A DNA stretch of 64,000 nucleotides from Streptomyces sp. TRM68367. GTDB taxonomy: Bacteria; Actinomycetota; Actinomycetes; Streptomycetales; Streptomycetaceae. Made by a program: the position numbers and the translations under genes. The notes under the pieces were generated by a model. It worked only from the letters and a program-made list of their open reading frames with translations, was not told the DNA's origin and did not search any database. Positions 25,406-32,611 of this stretch are shown piece after piece. Position 1 is the stretch's first letter; every line of letters starts with the position of its first letter. The stretch covers positions 1 to 64,000 of the forward strand of contig NZ_JACTVI010000039.1 in assembly GCF_014495685.1 (NCBI RefSeq), written 5' to 3'.

Positions 25406-26500
25406 TCAGCCGCGCGTGGCGGCTCCCTCCGGCCGGAACGCCCACCGCATCTCCGGCTCCATGAGCACCCGGAAGGCCCGCTGCACGGGCGGGCTGCACA
25501 GCAGCGTCATGACCGCCGCCGCGACCACGGCGGCCGTGACCGCGCCCACCGGCCGGTGCATCCACGCGGGGTCGTACCAGCCCCAGAACTTGGCACCCTG
25601 CGCGAGGAAGCCGTGCAGCAGATAGCCGTACAGCGTGCCCGCGCCCAGGGCGGTGCACCACATCCGGCGCCGGGGCACCCAGGCGAGGAAGCACGCGACC
25701 AGGGTGAGCGAACAGCCGAACATGGCCAGGGTCATGAGCGGCCCGTACCAGTCGGGGGCGGCCAGCTCCGCCGCGCTGTCGTTGTGGAAGAACCAGGCGA
25801 AGTTCATCCGCGGGACCGCCCAGTACGCGAAGACGAGAGCCGCGATGAAGACCGGCACGGCCAGCACGCGCACCGCGCGGCGGTGCAGCATCCGGAAGTG
25901 TTCCGGCCGCAGGCACAGGCCCAGGACGTAGTAGGGCAGGAACTGCAGGACGCGCTGCGGGTCGAGGTCGTCGCCGATCTCGGGCGAGAGGGTGGCCGCC
26001 ATGGCGAGGGCGAGCGCGAGGGGCACCGGCCACCGCACCATGCGCCAGATCGGGGTGGTCAGCCGCCAGATGAACAGGGCCGCAAGAAACCACGTCAGGT
26101 ACAGGGGATCCAGCAGGCTGATCGGGCGGTCCGGTTCGCCGTCGGTCCATCTGGTGTAGAGCGTGTACGCCGTCTCGAAGATGATGTACGGCACGGCGAT
26201 CCCGGTGACCAGTCGGCGGATCCGCGGCCCGCTCGCGTCGAAGTTCCGGGAGAAGTAGCCGGAGATGACGATGAACGCCGGCATGTGGAAGGCGTAGACG
26301 AGCGTGTAGAACGCGGTGACGGTGCGGCTGCCGTCCCGCAGCGGCTCCCAGGCGTGCCCGACCGCCACCAGGACGACTGCCAGGTACTTGGCGTTGTCGA
26401 AGAACGCGTCGCGCTGCCCGCCCGGCTGCCGTACGGCCGCGGAGGGCCGGTCCTGCTGCTTCGGAGTCGCCGCGTCCACCGAATGCGCGGTGTCAGCCAC
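25406..26500 (-). CDS. Membrane acyltransferase (acyltransferase-3 family)
   Basis: A 364-residue polytopic protein with about ten hydrophobic segments. The family start 'FFDNAKYLAVVLVAVGHAWEP' holds the conserved histidine. 'FHMPAFIVISGYFSR' follows, with the second conserved region. Such enzymes transfer acyl groups to extracellular or lipid-linked carbohydrate and similar acceptors; the acceptor here is unknown. The GTG start has GGGAGG upstream. No polysaccharide genes are nearby. Confidence 0.88.
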   Translation of the reverse strand: MADTAHSVDAATPKQQDRPSAAVRQPGGQRDAFFDNAKYLAVVLVAVGHAWEPLRDGSRTVTAFYTLVYAFHMPAFIVISGYFSRNFDASGPRIRRLVTGIAVPYIIFETAYTLYTRWTDGEPDRPISLLDPLYLTWFLAALFIWRLTTPIWRMVRWPVPLALALAMAATLSPEIGDDLDPQRVLQFLPYYVLGLCLRPEHFRMLHRRAVRVLAVPVFIAALVFAYWAVPRMNFAWFFHNDSAAELAAPDWYGPLMTLAMFGCSLTLVACFLAWVPRRRMWCTALGAGTLYGYLLHGFLAQGAKFWGWYDPAWMHRPVGAVTAAVVAAAVMTLLCSPPVQRAFRVLMEPEMRWAFRPEGAATRG

Positions 26501-26663
26501 CGGGCCTCCCGATGCATTGTGGGACTGCTGTGCCTCCCCTGCTTTCCGGGGCCGCCGTGACTCTTCTTGCGTTCGTTACATGAGTGACATCAGAGCAGAA
26601 CATCCTCCGCACCCTAGGCACTTCACCTGGCCCGATCCAACCGTGCAGCGTACGGACGGCGTA

Positions 26664-27596
26664 TCACAGCGGCGTGGCGGCGTGCAGGATGAGGACCATC
26701 GTCACGGCGGAGTTCGCGGACGACATCGCCGACACGGCCGTGCCCGCGGCCGCGCCCCAGAGCGCCAGCCCCACCGAGGTGAACACCGGCGGCCACGCGC
26801 GCACCGCGGGAGCCGGGCCGAGCAAGGCCGCCACCCGGCGCGGCACCGGTCCCGGCGCCGCGAGACCGGCGAGGGTGGGGGCCGGGGTGCCGCGGGACAC
26901 CAGGGCGGCCTTGCCGATGGCCGACGCGACCGTGCGGCGGCTGCCGACCGCCCGGGCCGCTTCCTCGTCCGCCCACCGCTCCGACGTGTACGACACCGCG
27001 GTGCGCAGCGGCCGCAGGAACGGGTTGGCGCGCGCGGCCAGTTGCGCGGTGAGCAGGTGGCGGTGGTGCCGGGCGGCAAGGTGCGCCCGCTCGTGGGCGA
27101 ACAGCGCCCGCCGCTCGGCCGGTTCGAGACGGGCCAGCAGGGCCGTACTCACCACGACTCGGTCACGCCGGCCGCCGGGCAGCGCGTACGCGTACGGCAC
27201 GTCGTCGGGCAGGACGGCTGCCTGAGTCACCGGCAGCCCGGCCAGCGCGCGGTGAGCGCTGCGACGTACCCGCCCGTGGCGCCACAGGGTCCGGCCGCAG
27301 GCGGCGACCACGAGGCACAGCGCGGGGATGGCCGCCTTGCCGGCGACCTCGTCGTACGGGACCGCCGCGCGCACCTCCGGGTCCGACCAGCCGTCGGGCA
27401 GGGGGTTGCCGGGCAGCTGGGCGGTGCCGACGACCATCGCCAGACCGAGGCACACCGTGCTGCACGTCGCCATCACCGCGGCCACGCCGGTCAGCAGCCG
27501 GGTGGCGCTGCGCGGATGCAGACGGTGCTCGGCGAGACGGGCGATGGGCCAGGCGCTCAACGGCAGCACCAGCGGAAGGAAGACGAACATCCCCAT
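26664..27596 (-). CDS. M56 (BlaR1-like) membrane metallopeptidase
   Basis: A 310-residue membrane protein with hydrophobic segments at both ends and a zinc-protease motif 'FAHERAHLAARHH' (HExxH form HERAH) in the cytoplasmic part. A downstream 'SERWADEEAAR' carries the third zinc ligand region. It lacks the C-terminal beta-lactam sensor domain of true BlaR1, as do most actinobacterial members. It lies 6 bases after the BlaI-type repressor gene; the pair likely forms a signal-dependent derepression module. Confidence 0.9.
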   Translation of the reverse strand: MGMFVFLPLVLPLSAWPIARLAEHRLHPRSATRLLTGVAAVMATCSTVCLGLAMVVGTAQLPGNPLPDGWSDPEVRAAVPYDEVAGKAAIPALCLVVAACGRTLWRHGRVRRSAHRALAGLPVTQAAVLPDDVPYAYALPGGRRDRVVVSTALLARLEPAERRALFAHERAHLAARHHRHLLTAQLAARANPFLRPLRTAVSYTSERWADEEAARAVGSRRTVASAIGKAALVSRGTPAPTLAGLAAPGPVPRRVAALLGPAPAVRAWPPVFTSVGLALWGAAAGTAVSAMSSANSAVTMVLILHAATPL

Positions 27597-27602
27597 GCGG
27601 CT

Positions 27603-27995
27603 TCAGCCTTCCCCCTCGCCGCGCGGCTGGTCCAGCAGTTCGCGCAGCAGCCGCTCGTCGTCCGGGCCGAGGCCGGTGACGAAGCTGGCCAGCACCGCCT
27701 CGCGGTCGCTCTCGGCGGCGTCGAGCACCTTGCGCATCTTGTGCGCGGCCAGGCCCGCCTGGTCCGAGGCGGGCGTCCAGGCGAAGGACCGGCCGGACCG
27801 CTCCCGGGTGACCGCGCCCTTGGCCAGCAGCCGGGTCAGGATCGTGATCACGGTCGTATAGGCGAGGTCTCCGCCGACGCGCTCCTGCACCCAGCCGGCC
27901 GTCGCCGGGCCGTCCGCCTCCCGCAGCGCCGTCAGGACCAGCGCCTCCAGCTCGCCCTGCCCCCGCCGCCGGGGACGCTGCCGGTGACCGGTCAC
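27603..27995 (-). CDS. BlaI/MecI-family repressor
   Basis: A 130-residue winged-helix repressor: 'GELEALVLTALREADGPATAGWVQERV' type start, recognition region 'LAYTTVITILTRLLAKGAV', wing 'RERSGRSFAWTP', then a short helical dimer domain. The GTG start has GGGAGA upstream. The protein would bind the TAC-N-GTA type palindromes at 28077 and 28115 and be inactivated by its M56 partner. Confidence 0.92.
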   Translation of the reverse strand: MTGHRQRPRRRGQGELEALVLTALREADGPATAGWVQERVGGDLAYTTVITILTRLLAKGAVTRERSGRSFAWTPASDQAGLAAHKMRKVLDAAESDREAVLASFVTGLGPDDERLLRELLDQPRGEGEG

Positions 27996-28076
27996 GCTCT
28001 GTCTCCCTTCCGCCGCTCCGCCGCCGTTTCCCGAGCGGACATCGTATAGACGCCCGGGCGCACCGCCCGTAGCGCT

Positions 28077-28096
28077 CCTCTACAGGATCGTAGAGG
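28077..28096. promoter_or_regulatory. BlaI-type operator 1
   Basis: CCTCTACAGGATCGTAGAGG has perfect 7-base arms (CCTCTAC/GTAGAGG) around six bases. It lies 81 bases upstream of the blaI-type gene start, in the divergent gap with the TerD gene. Confidence 0.65.
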
Positions 28097-28114
28097 GAAG
28101 GCTGGCCAGCTTCC

Positions 28115-28130
28115 TCTACAGTCCTGTAGA
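28115..28130. promoter_or_regulatory. BlaI-type operator 2
   Basis: TCTACAGTCCTGTAGA is a perfect 7-base inverted repeat with a two-base centre and fits the TACNNNNNTGTA pattern of BlaI operators. It is 59 bases before the TerD gene, so the repressor may control both directions. Confidence 0.7.
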
Positions 28131-28189
28131 TTCTGTGTCCGGGGCCCGGCCCGCGGGCCTCCATCGCACCTGCCGAGAAGGAGCACACA

Positions 28190-28765
28190 GTGGGAGTTTC
28201 CCTGGCCAAGGGCGGCAACGTCTCGCTCAGCAAGGAGGCGCCGGGCCTGAGTGCCGTACTGGTCGGACTGGGCTGGGACGTGCGCACCACGACCGGCACC
28301 GACCACGACCTCGATGCCTCCGCGCTGCTCCTCGACACCTCCGGCAAGGTGCTGTCGGACCGGCACTTCGTCTTCTACAACAACCTGACCAGCCCGGACG
28401 GCTCGGTCGAGCACACCGGCGACAACCTCACCGGCGAGGGCGAGGGGGACGACGAGAGCGTCAGGGTGAACCTCGCGGCCGTGCCCGCCGAGGTGGACCG
28501 GATCGTCTTCCCGGTGTCGATCCACGACGCCGGGAACCGCGGCCAGAGCTTCGGGCAGGTCCGAAACGCGTTCATCCGCGTCGTCAACCAGGCCGGCGGC
28601 GCGGAGATCGCCCGCTACGACCTGTCGGAGGACGCCTCCACGGAGACGGCGATGGTCTTCGGCGAGCTGTACCGGAACGGCGCGGAGTGGAAGTTCCGCG
28701 CTGTCGGCCAGGGGTACGCTTCCGGGCTGGCCGGGATCGCCGCCGACTTCGGCGTCAACGTCTGA
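28190..28765 (+). CDS. TerD-family calcium-binding stress protein
   Basis: A 191-residue TerD/CABP protein, of the usual length. Conserved start 'GVSLAKGGNVSLSKEAPGL', acidic calcium loops around 'DHDLDASALLLD', 'FYNNLTSPDGSVEHTGDNLTGEG' and 'DDESVRVNL', and the closing 'GAEWKFRAVGQGYASGLAGIA'. GAAGGAG precedes the GTG start. Such proteins are linked to tellurite, oxidative and envelope stress and to differentiation in streptomycetes. The two BlaI-type operators upstream suggest envelope-stress control (inference). Confidence 0.93.
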   Translation: MGVSLAKGGNVSLSKEAPGLSAVLVGLGWDVRTTTGTDHDLDASALLLDTSGKVLSDRHFVFYNNLTSPDGSVEHTGDNLTGEGEGDDESVRVNLAAVPAEVDRIVFPVSIHDAGNRGQSFGQVRNAFIRVVNQAGGAEIARYDLSEDASTETAMVFGELYRNGAEWKFRAVGQGYASGLAGIAADFGVNV

Positions 28766-28807
28766 CCCGCCCCGGCAGCGCCGGCTCACGAGAAGGACAG
28801 GACCCTG

Positions 28808-29071
28808 ATGTTCGGACTGAGCGAACTCGCCGTCATCCTCATCGTCGTCATCGCCGTCCTCTGCGCCAAGAGGCTTCCCGATCTGGCCCGTTCGGCGGGC
28901 AAGTCGGCCCGCATCCTCAAGGCCGAGGCCCGTGCGACGAAGGAGGAGCAGGCGTCGGCGGCCGGGGAGCGGCCCGCACCTCAGGTGGTCCAGGGGGAGG
29001 TCGTCTCCCCCGGCACCGCGTCGGCGTCGGACGGCTCGGCGGCAGAGGGGAACATGCAGCAGCGGCAGTGA
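28808..29071 (+). CDS. TatA/TatE-like twin-arginine translocase component
   Basis: An 87-residue protein with an N-terminal membrane helix ('LSELAVILIVVIAVLCAKRLPDLARSAGK') followed by an amphipathic helix and a polar, disordered tail, the TatA layout. The usual phenylalanine-glycine hinge is replaced by 'CAKRLPDLARS', as in accessory TatA paralogues. It follows the TerD gene by 42 bases and may be co-transcribed. Confidence 0.8.
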   Translation: MFGLSELAVILIVVIAVLCAKRLPDLARSAGKSARILKAEARATKEEQASAAGERPAPQVVQGEVVSPGTASASDGSAAEGNMQQRQ

Positions 29072-29103
29072 GCGTCCCGGCCAGGGCGAGGCCGGACGCC
29101 CCC

Positions 29104-29244
29104 CTATTCCTCGGCGACGACCCGGGGCCCGTGCGGATCGGGGACCGTCGCGCCGGCCTCGGTGGCGGACACCGCGGCCAGCAGCACCAGGTCCGCGATC
29201 AGGGCGACGAGAAGCAGGCAGACACGGGAGGGGCTCCAGAACAT
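29104..29244 (-). CDS. Small single-pass membrane peptide
   Basis: A 46-codon reading frame: ATG with AAGGAG 6-7 bases upstream, an Arg near the start, one hydrophobic helix (VCLLLVALIADLVLLAAV), then a polar tail ending 'PRVVAEE'. It lies between the TatA-like gene and cchK. No family is recognised. The ribosome site and helix support a real gene; conservation was not testable. Confidence 0.5.
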   Translation of the reverse strand: MFWSPSRVCLLLVALIADLVLLAAVSATEAGATVPDPHGPRVVAEE

Positions 29245-29390
29245 GGGGGCTCCTTCAGGGCGCCGGTGCACTGCGGGCTCGGTCGGCCGAGTCGGATCGG
29301 CCGGCTTCCTGCCTCATACGTAGACCGGCGCCGTGCGTCTCGCCCGCGCCGGGAAAGATCGGCGCGGCAGCACTCCGGCCCTTGCGGAGG

Positions 29391-29603
29391 TCAGGCGTCC
29401 GCGGACTTCACGAGGGATCGGGGGCGCAGGTCGCTCCAGTGGGTCTCGACGAAGTCCAGGCAGGCGTCTCGGGTGTTCTCCTCGAACACGATCGTCCACC
29501 CCCCGGGCACCTCGGCGAAGGACGGCCAGAGTGAGTGCTGGCCCTCGTCGTTCACCAGGACCAGAAAACGGCCTTCGGTGTCGTCGAAGGGGTTGGTGCT
29601 CAT
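29391..29603 (-). CDS. cchK: MbtH-like NRPS partner CchK
   Basis: A 70-residue MbtH-family protein with the invariant residues in 'NDEGQHSLWPSFAEVPGGW' and 'CLDFVETHWSDLRPRSL'. MbtH proteins bind adenylation domains and are needed for their folding or activity; here the partner is CchH. It is divergent from cchJ, with the strongest iron box of the cluster between them, so it should be induced at low iron together with the rest. Confidence 0.95.
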   Translation of the reverse strand: MSTNPFDDTEGRFLVLVNDEGQHSLWPSFAEVPGGWTIVFEENTRDACLDFVETHWSDLRPRSLVKSADA

Positions 29604-29660
29604 GTTCGGCGCCTCCTCGGGTCAGGGGACCAGCGGTGTTGAAGAACAGACCGGCTGCAA

Positions 29661-29679
29661 TTAGGTTAGGCTCACCTAA
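29661..29679. promoter_or_regulatory. Iron box (DmdR/IdeR operator) between cchK and cchJ
   Basis: TTAGGTTAGGCTCACCTAA equals the 19-base actinobacterial iron-box consensus at every position as I recall it. It lies 57 bases from the cchK start and 47 bases from the cchJ start, so one bound repressor could close both promoters. Confidence 0.9.
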
Positions 29680-29726
29680 TCACGGCGAGCTTAGTCTTCC
29701 CACTCCCCTCTCACAAGGAGACGTTT

Positions 29727-30827
29727 GTGGCGGCCGACATGGAGAACCCCTTCGCCGGGTTCGGTCTGCCCGGCAAGCCCGGGACCGACGAGTTCTGGGC
29801 GGCGGCGCGGACACCCGCGTCGGTGCCTGCCGAGGACGGCGGTTGGGTGACCCTGTTCCTGTGGCGCGGGCCCGAATCAGCCGGCATCGGCTTCGAGAGC
29901 TGGTCGGAGCCGGTGCCCCTGCGCCGGTGGGGCGACACGGACTGCTGGTACGCCGAGGTGCAGATGCCGGCGCGGCTGCGGATGACCTACCAGTTCCTGG
30001 TGGGCGAGGAGGCTCACGCCGACCCGTTCAACCCGGTCGGTGCCGGCGGTGACCGGTCCATCGCGGCGACCCCGGACGCCCCGGCCCAGCCGCACTGGCC
30101 CGTCGTCCGCGCCGACGACGTCCTGCCCGTCCCCCGCACCCGGCTGCGCTGGGCCAGTGAGCGGCTCGGCGGGCGCCGTACCGTGCGCGTGCACCCGGCG
30201 GGCGGCGGCGGACCGGTGGTCCTGCTGCTCGACGGGGACGACTGGCTGTACCTGCACCCGGCGACGACGGCGTTCGACTCGGCCGTCGCCGGTGGCGACA
30301 TGCCGCCCGTCACCCTCGTCTTCCTTCCGACCAGGGACCGGAAGGCCGAGTTCGGGTGCAGGCCGGAGCTGTGGGAGGCGGTCCGGGACGAACTGCTGCC
30401 GATGGTGGCGGAGTCCGGCGTACCCGCCGATCTGGACCGGCTGGTGGTCGCCGGGCAGAGCCTTGGCGGGCTGAGTGCGATGTACGCGGCGCTGGAGTTC
30501 CCGCACCTGGTGTCCCGAGTCGCCTGTCAGTCGGGGTCGTTCTGGTGGACGCCCGACGCCATGGGCCTGGCGGACCCGTTGGGCGGACCGGTCGGTGGGG
30601 CCATCGCCGCGCGGCTGCGGGAGCGCCCCGACCTGTCCGGGCTGCGGGTCGCGTTCGACGTGGGGGAACACGAGACGCGGATGCTGCCGCACTGCGCGCT
30701 GACCGAGGCCCTGGCCGAACAGGCCGGTGCGACCGTGCGGGTTTCGCGGTCGGCGTCGGACCACGACCGGGCGGGGTGGCGGCAGCCCCTGCTCAGGGAT
30801 GTCGCCTGGGCACTGGGGGCACGGTAG
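29727..30827 (+). CDS. cchJ: Siderophore esterase CchJ (IroE/Fes-like)
   Basis: A 366-residue alpha/beta hydrolase of the enterochelin-esterase type with an N-terminal beta domain ('WVTLFLWRGPESAG', 'RLRMTYQFLVGE'). The nucleophile is Ser245 in 'VAGQSLGGLSAMY'; an acidic residue and a histidine ('SASDHDRAGW') follow near the C-terminus. GTG start with AAGGAG upstream. In the coelichelin model CchJ releases the peptide from the NRPS, which has no thioesterase domain; ferri-siderophore hydrolysis is the other possibility. Confidence 0.92.
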   Translation: MAADMENPFAGFGLPGKPGTDEFWAAARTPASVPAEDGGWVTLFLWRGPESAGIGFESWSEPVPLRRWGDTDCWYAEVQMPARLRMTYQFLVGEEAHADPFNPVGAGGDRSIAATPDAPAQPHWPVVRADDVLPVPRTRLRWASERLGGRRTVRVHPAGGGGPVVLLLDGDDWLYLHPATTAFDSAVAGGDMPPVTLVFLPTRDRKAEFGCRPELWEAVRDELLPMVAESGVPADLDRLVVAGQSLGGLSAMYAALEFPHLVSRVACQSGSFWWTPDAMGLADPLGGPVGGAIAARLRERPDLSGLRVAFDVGEHETRMLPHCALTEALAEQAGATVRVSRSASDHDRAGWRQPLLRDVAWALGAR

Positions 30828-30835
30828 TCACCTGC

Positions 30836-30910
30836 GGGCCGGTGGGGGCTGGGCGCGCCCACGCGGCGGAGCCACACATCGACACAGCCCCGCGCCCCTT
30901 ACGGGGCGCT
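30836..30910 (+). repeat. Streptomyces intergenic repeat, copy A
   Basis: The whole gap between the convergent cchJ and cchI genes is filled by a repeat: 'GGCTGGGCGCGCCC', 'GCGGCGGAGCCACACATCGA' and a closing hairpin 'GCGCCCCTTACGGGGCGC'. The same unit is found inside cchH (37119) and, in a shorter variant form, near 49661. Confidence 0.75.
30892..30909. terminator. Hairpin between convergent cchJ and cchI
   Basis: GCGCCCC-TTAC-GGGGCGC is a perfect 7-bp stem with a 4-base loop, placed 65 bases after the cchJ stop and immediately after the cchI stop. It lacks a T-run, as is usual in streptomycetes, and could end transcription from both sides. Confidence 0.55.
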
Positions 30911-32611
30911 TCACCTGGCCACCGCCGAGCAGTACTCCTCGTCGGTGGCCAGGAGGTTCCGATGGGTGTCCTCGGCCGTGATGACGCCGTCGTCCAGGAC
31001 CAGGACCCGGTCGGCGGCGTCCAAAATGGCCGGGCTGCTGGTGAGGACGATGGTGGTACGGCCCCGGCGCAGCTTCGCGACGCCCCGTGCGATGAGCTGT
31101 TCGGTGACCGCGTCGACGGCCGTCGTCGGGTCGTGCAGGACGAGGACGTCGGTGTCGGCGGCCAGGGCACGGGCCAGGGACAGCCGTTGGCGCTGTCCGC
31201 CGGAGAGGTTCGCGCCGCGGTCGCGGACGCCGTAGTCGAGTCCTTCGCGGTGGAGGGCGACGACGTCGGTCAGCATCGACGCCTCGACGGCCTCGGGGAC
31301 CATCCGGCTGGTGCCCGACGGGTCGATGTTCGTGCGGAGGGTGCCCGCGAAAATCTCCGCGTCGTACGGGTTGACCAGCATGTGCTCGCGGACCGCCTCG
31401 ACCGACAGGTCCGCGAGTTCCTGCCCGCTGATCCGCACCATGCCCTCGTACGCGTCGGGCGGGACGTTCACGGCGAGGACCGCCGCGAGGTCGGCCGCCG
31501 CGCGCGGCTGGTAGGCGGCGATGGCCACCAACTCGCCGGCGGACACCTGGAACTTCAGCTGCCGCAGGGTCCCGTACCGGACGCCGTCGAGTTCGACGTC
31601 CCCGCCCGCGGCCGGGCGCTCCGGCCCCGGCGTCGTCACCGGCGCCGCGGCCAGCACCAGCGCCATCCGCTCGGCCGAAGCGCGCGCGATCATCACGTAC
31701 TTCGGCATCTCCGAGAACAGCTTGAGCGGTTCGATGATGAACTGCGCCAGCCCCACGGCCATGACGAGTTCCCCGATGGTGATGCCGCCGCTGAACGCCA
31801 GCCAGCCCGCCGTCAGGGTCACGGCCGCGGCGAGGACCGCGTTGAGGGCCAGCGCGGTGCCCGCGTACACGCCGCTCACCTTGGCGACGGTGACCGCCTG
31901 GTGCTTCGCCTCCGTGCTGACCTTCCGGTAGGACAGGAACGCCTGGTGGTTGCCGCCGAAGCCGTGCAGCGGGCGCAGGCCGCTGATCAGGTCGGCGACC
32001 TTCGCGCCCGCCCGCGCCACCCGGGCCTGCTGTTCCTGTGTACTGCTGCCGATCCGCTTGGACATCACGCTCAGGATCGTCAGGATCGCGAAGGTGCCCA
32101 CGATCACGAGCAGGCCGAGCCGGATGTCGGCCAGGCCCAGCGCGATCGCCGTGACCAGCACCGCGACCAGTGAGCTGATCAGCAGCGGCACCACCTCGAT
32201 GATGTCGGCGGTCTGGTCGGCGTCCTCGGTGGCGATGGTCAGCACCTCGCCGGACTTGAGGTCGACGTCCCGGGCCACCGGCTGGAGTCCGCAGGCGGCG
32301 ACCCGCACCCGCCAGCGGTGTGCCTCGGTCGTGTTGGCCTTCTGCAGGATGCGCATCCCGAACCGCCACGACAGCGACACGGTCGTGATGATCACGGCCA
32401 GTGCGGCGATCGACAGACCGAGCGCGCCGAGGCTGCGGTCCCGCATCGTGTGCTCGACGATCAGGCCGAGCGCGATGGGGAAGGCGGTCTCCCCCGCCTG
32501 GTACAGGCCCATGAGGAGGGTGCCCCAGACCATGGCGCCGACGTTGCGGCGCAGTGCGGTCCGGAGGATCTCGGCCCCGGTGCGGGGCTGCTGCGTGTCA
32601 GGAGTTGGCAT
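30911..32611 (-). CDS. cchI: ABC exporter CchI (fused membrane and ATPase domains)
   Basis: A 566-residue half-transporter with about six N-terminal hydrophobic segments and a C-terminal ATPase. The ATPase is unusual: Walker A is not readable at its place, where the text runs 'LVAIAAYQPRAAADLAAVLA', but signature 'NLSGGQRQRLSLARAL', a Walker-B-like 'DVLVLHDPTTAVDAVTE' (His-Asp in place of Asp-Glu) and 'TIVLTSSPAILD' (Ser for the switch His) are present. It may therefore be a degenerate partner of CchG in a heterodimeric exporter. The ATG at 32611 overlaps cchH by 14 bases. Confidence 0.88.
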   Translation of the reverse strand: MPTPDTQQPRTGAEILRTALRRNVGAMVWGTLLMGLYQAGETAFPIALGLIVEHTMRDRSLGALGLSIAALAVIITTVSLSWRFGMRILQKANTTEAHRWRVRVAACGLQPVARDVDLKSGEVLTIATEDADQTADIIEVVPLLISSLVAVLVTAIALGLADIRLGLLVIVGTFAILTILSVMSKRIGSSTQEQQARVARAGAKVADLISGLRPLHGFGGNHQAFLSYRKVSTEAKHQAVTVAKVSGVYAGTALALNAVLAAAVTLTAGWLAFSGGITIGELVMAVGLAQFIIEPLKLFSEMPKYVMIARASAERMALVLAAAPVTTPGPERPAAGGDVELDGVRYGTLRQLKFQVSAGELVAIAAYQPRAAADLAAVLAVNVPPDAYEGMVRISGQELADLSVEAVREHMLVNPYDAEIFAGTLRTNIDPSGTSRMVPEAVEASMLTDVVALHREGLDYGVRDRGANLSGGQRQRLSLARALAADTDVLVLHDPTTAVDAVTEQLIARGVAKLRRGRTTIVLTSSPAILDAADRVLVLDDGVITAEDTHRNLLATDEEYCSAVAR

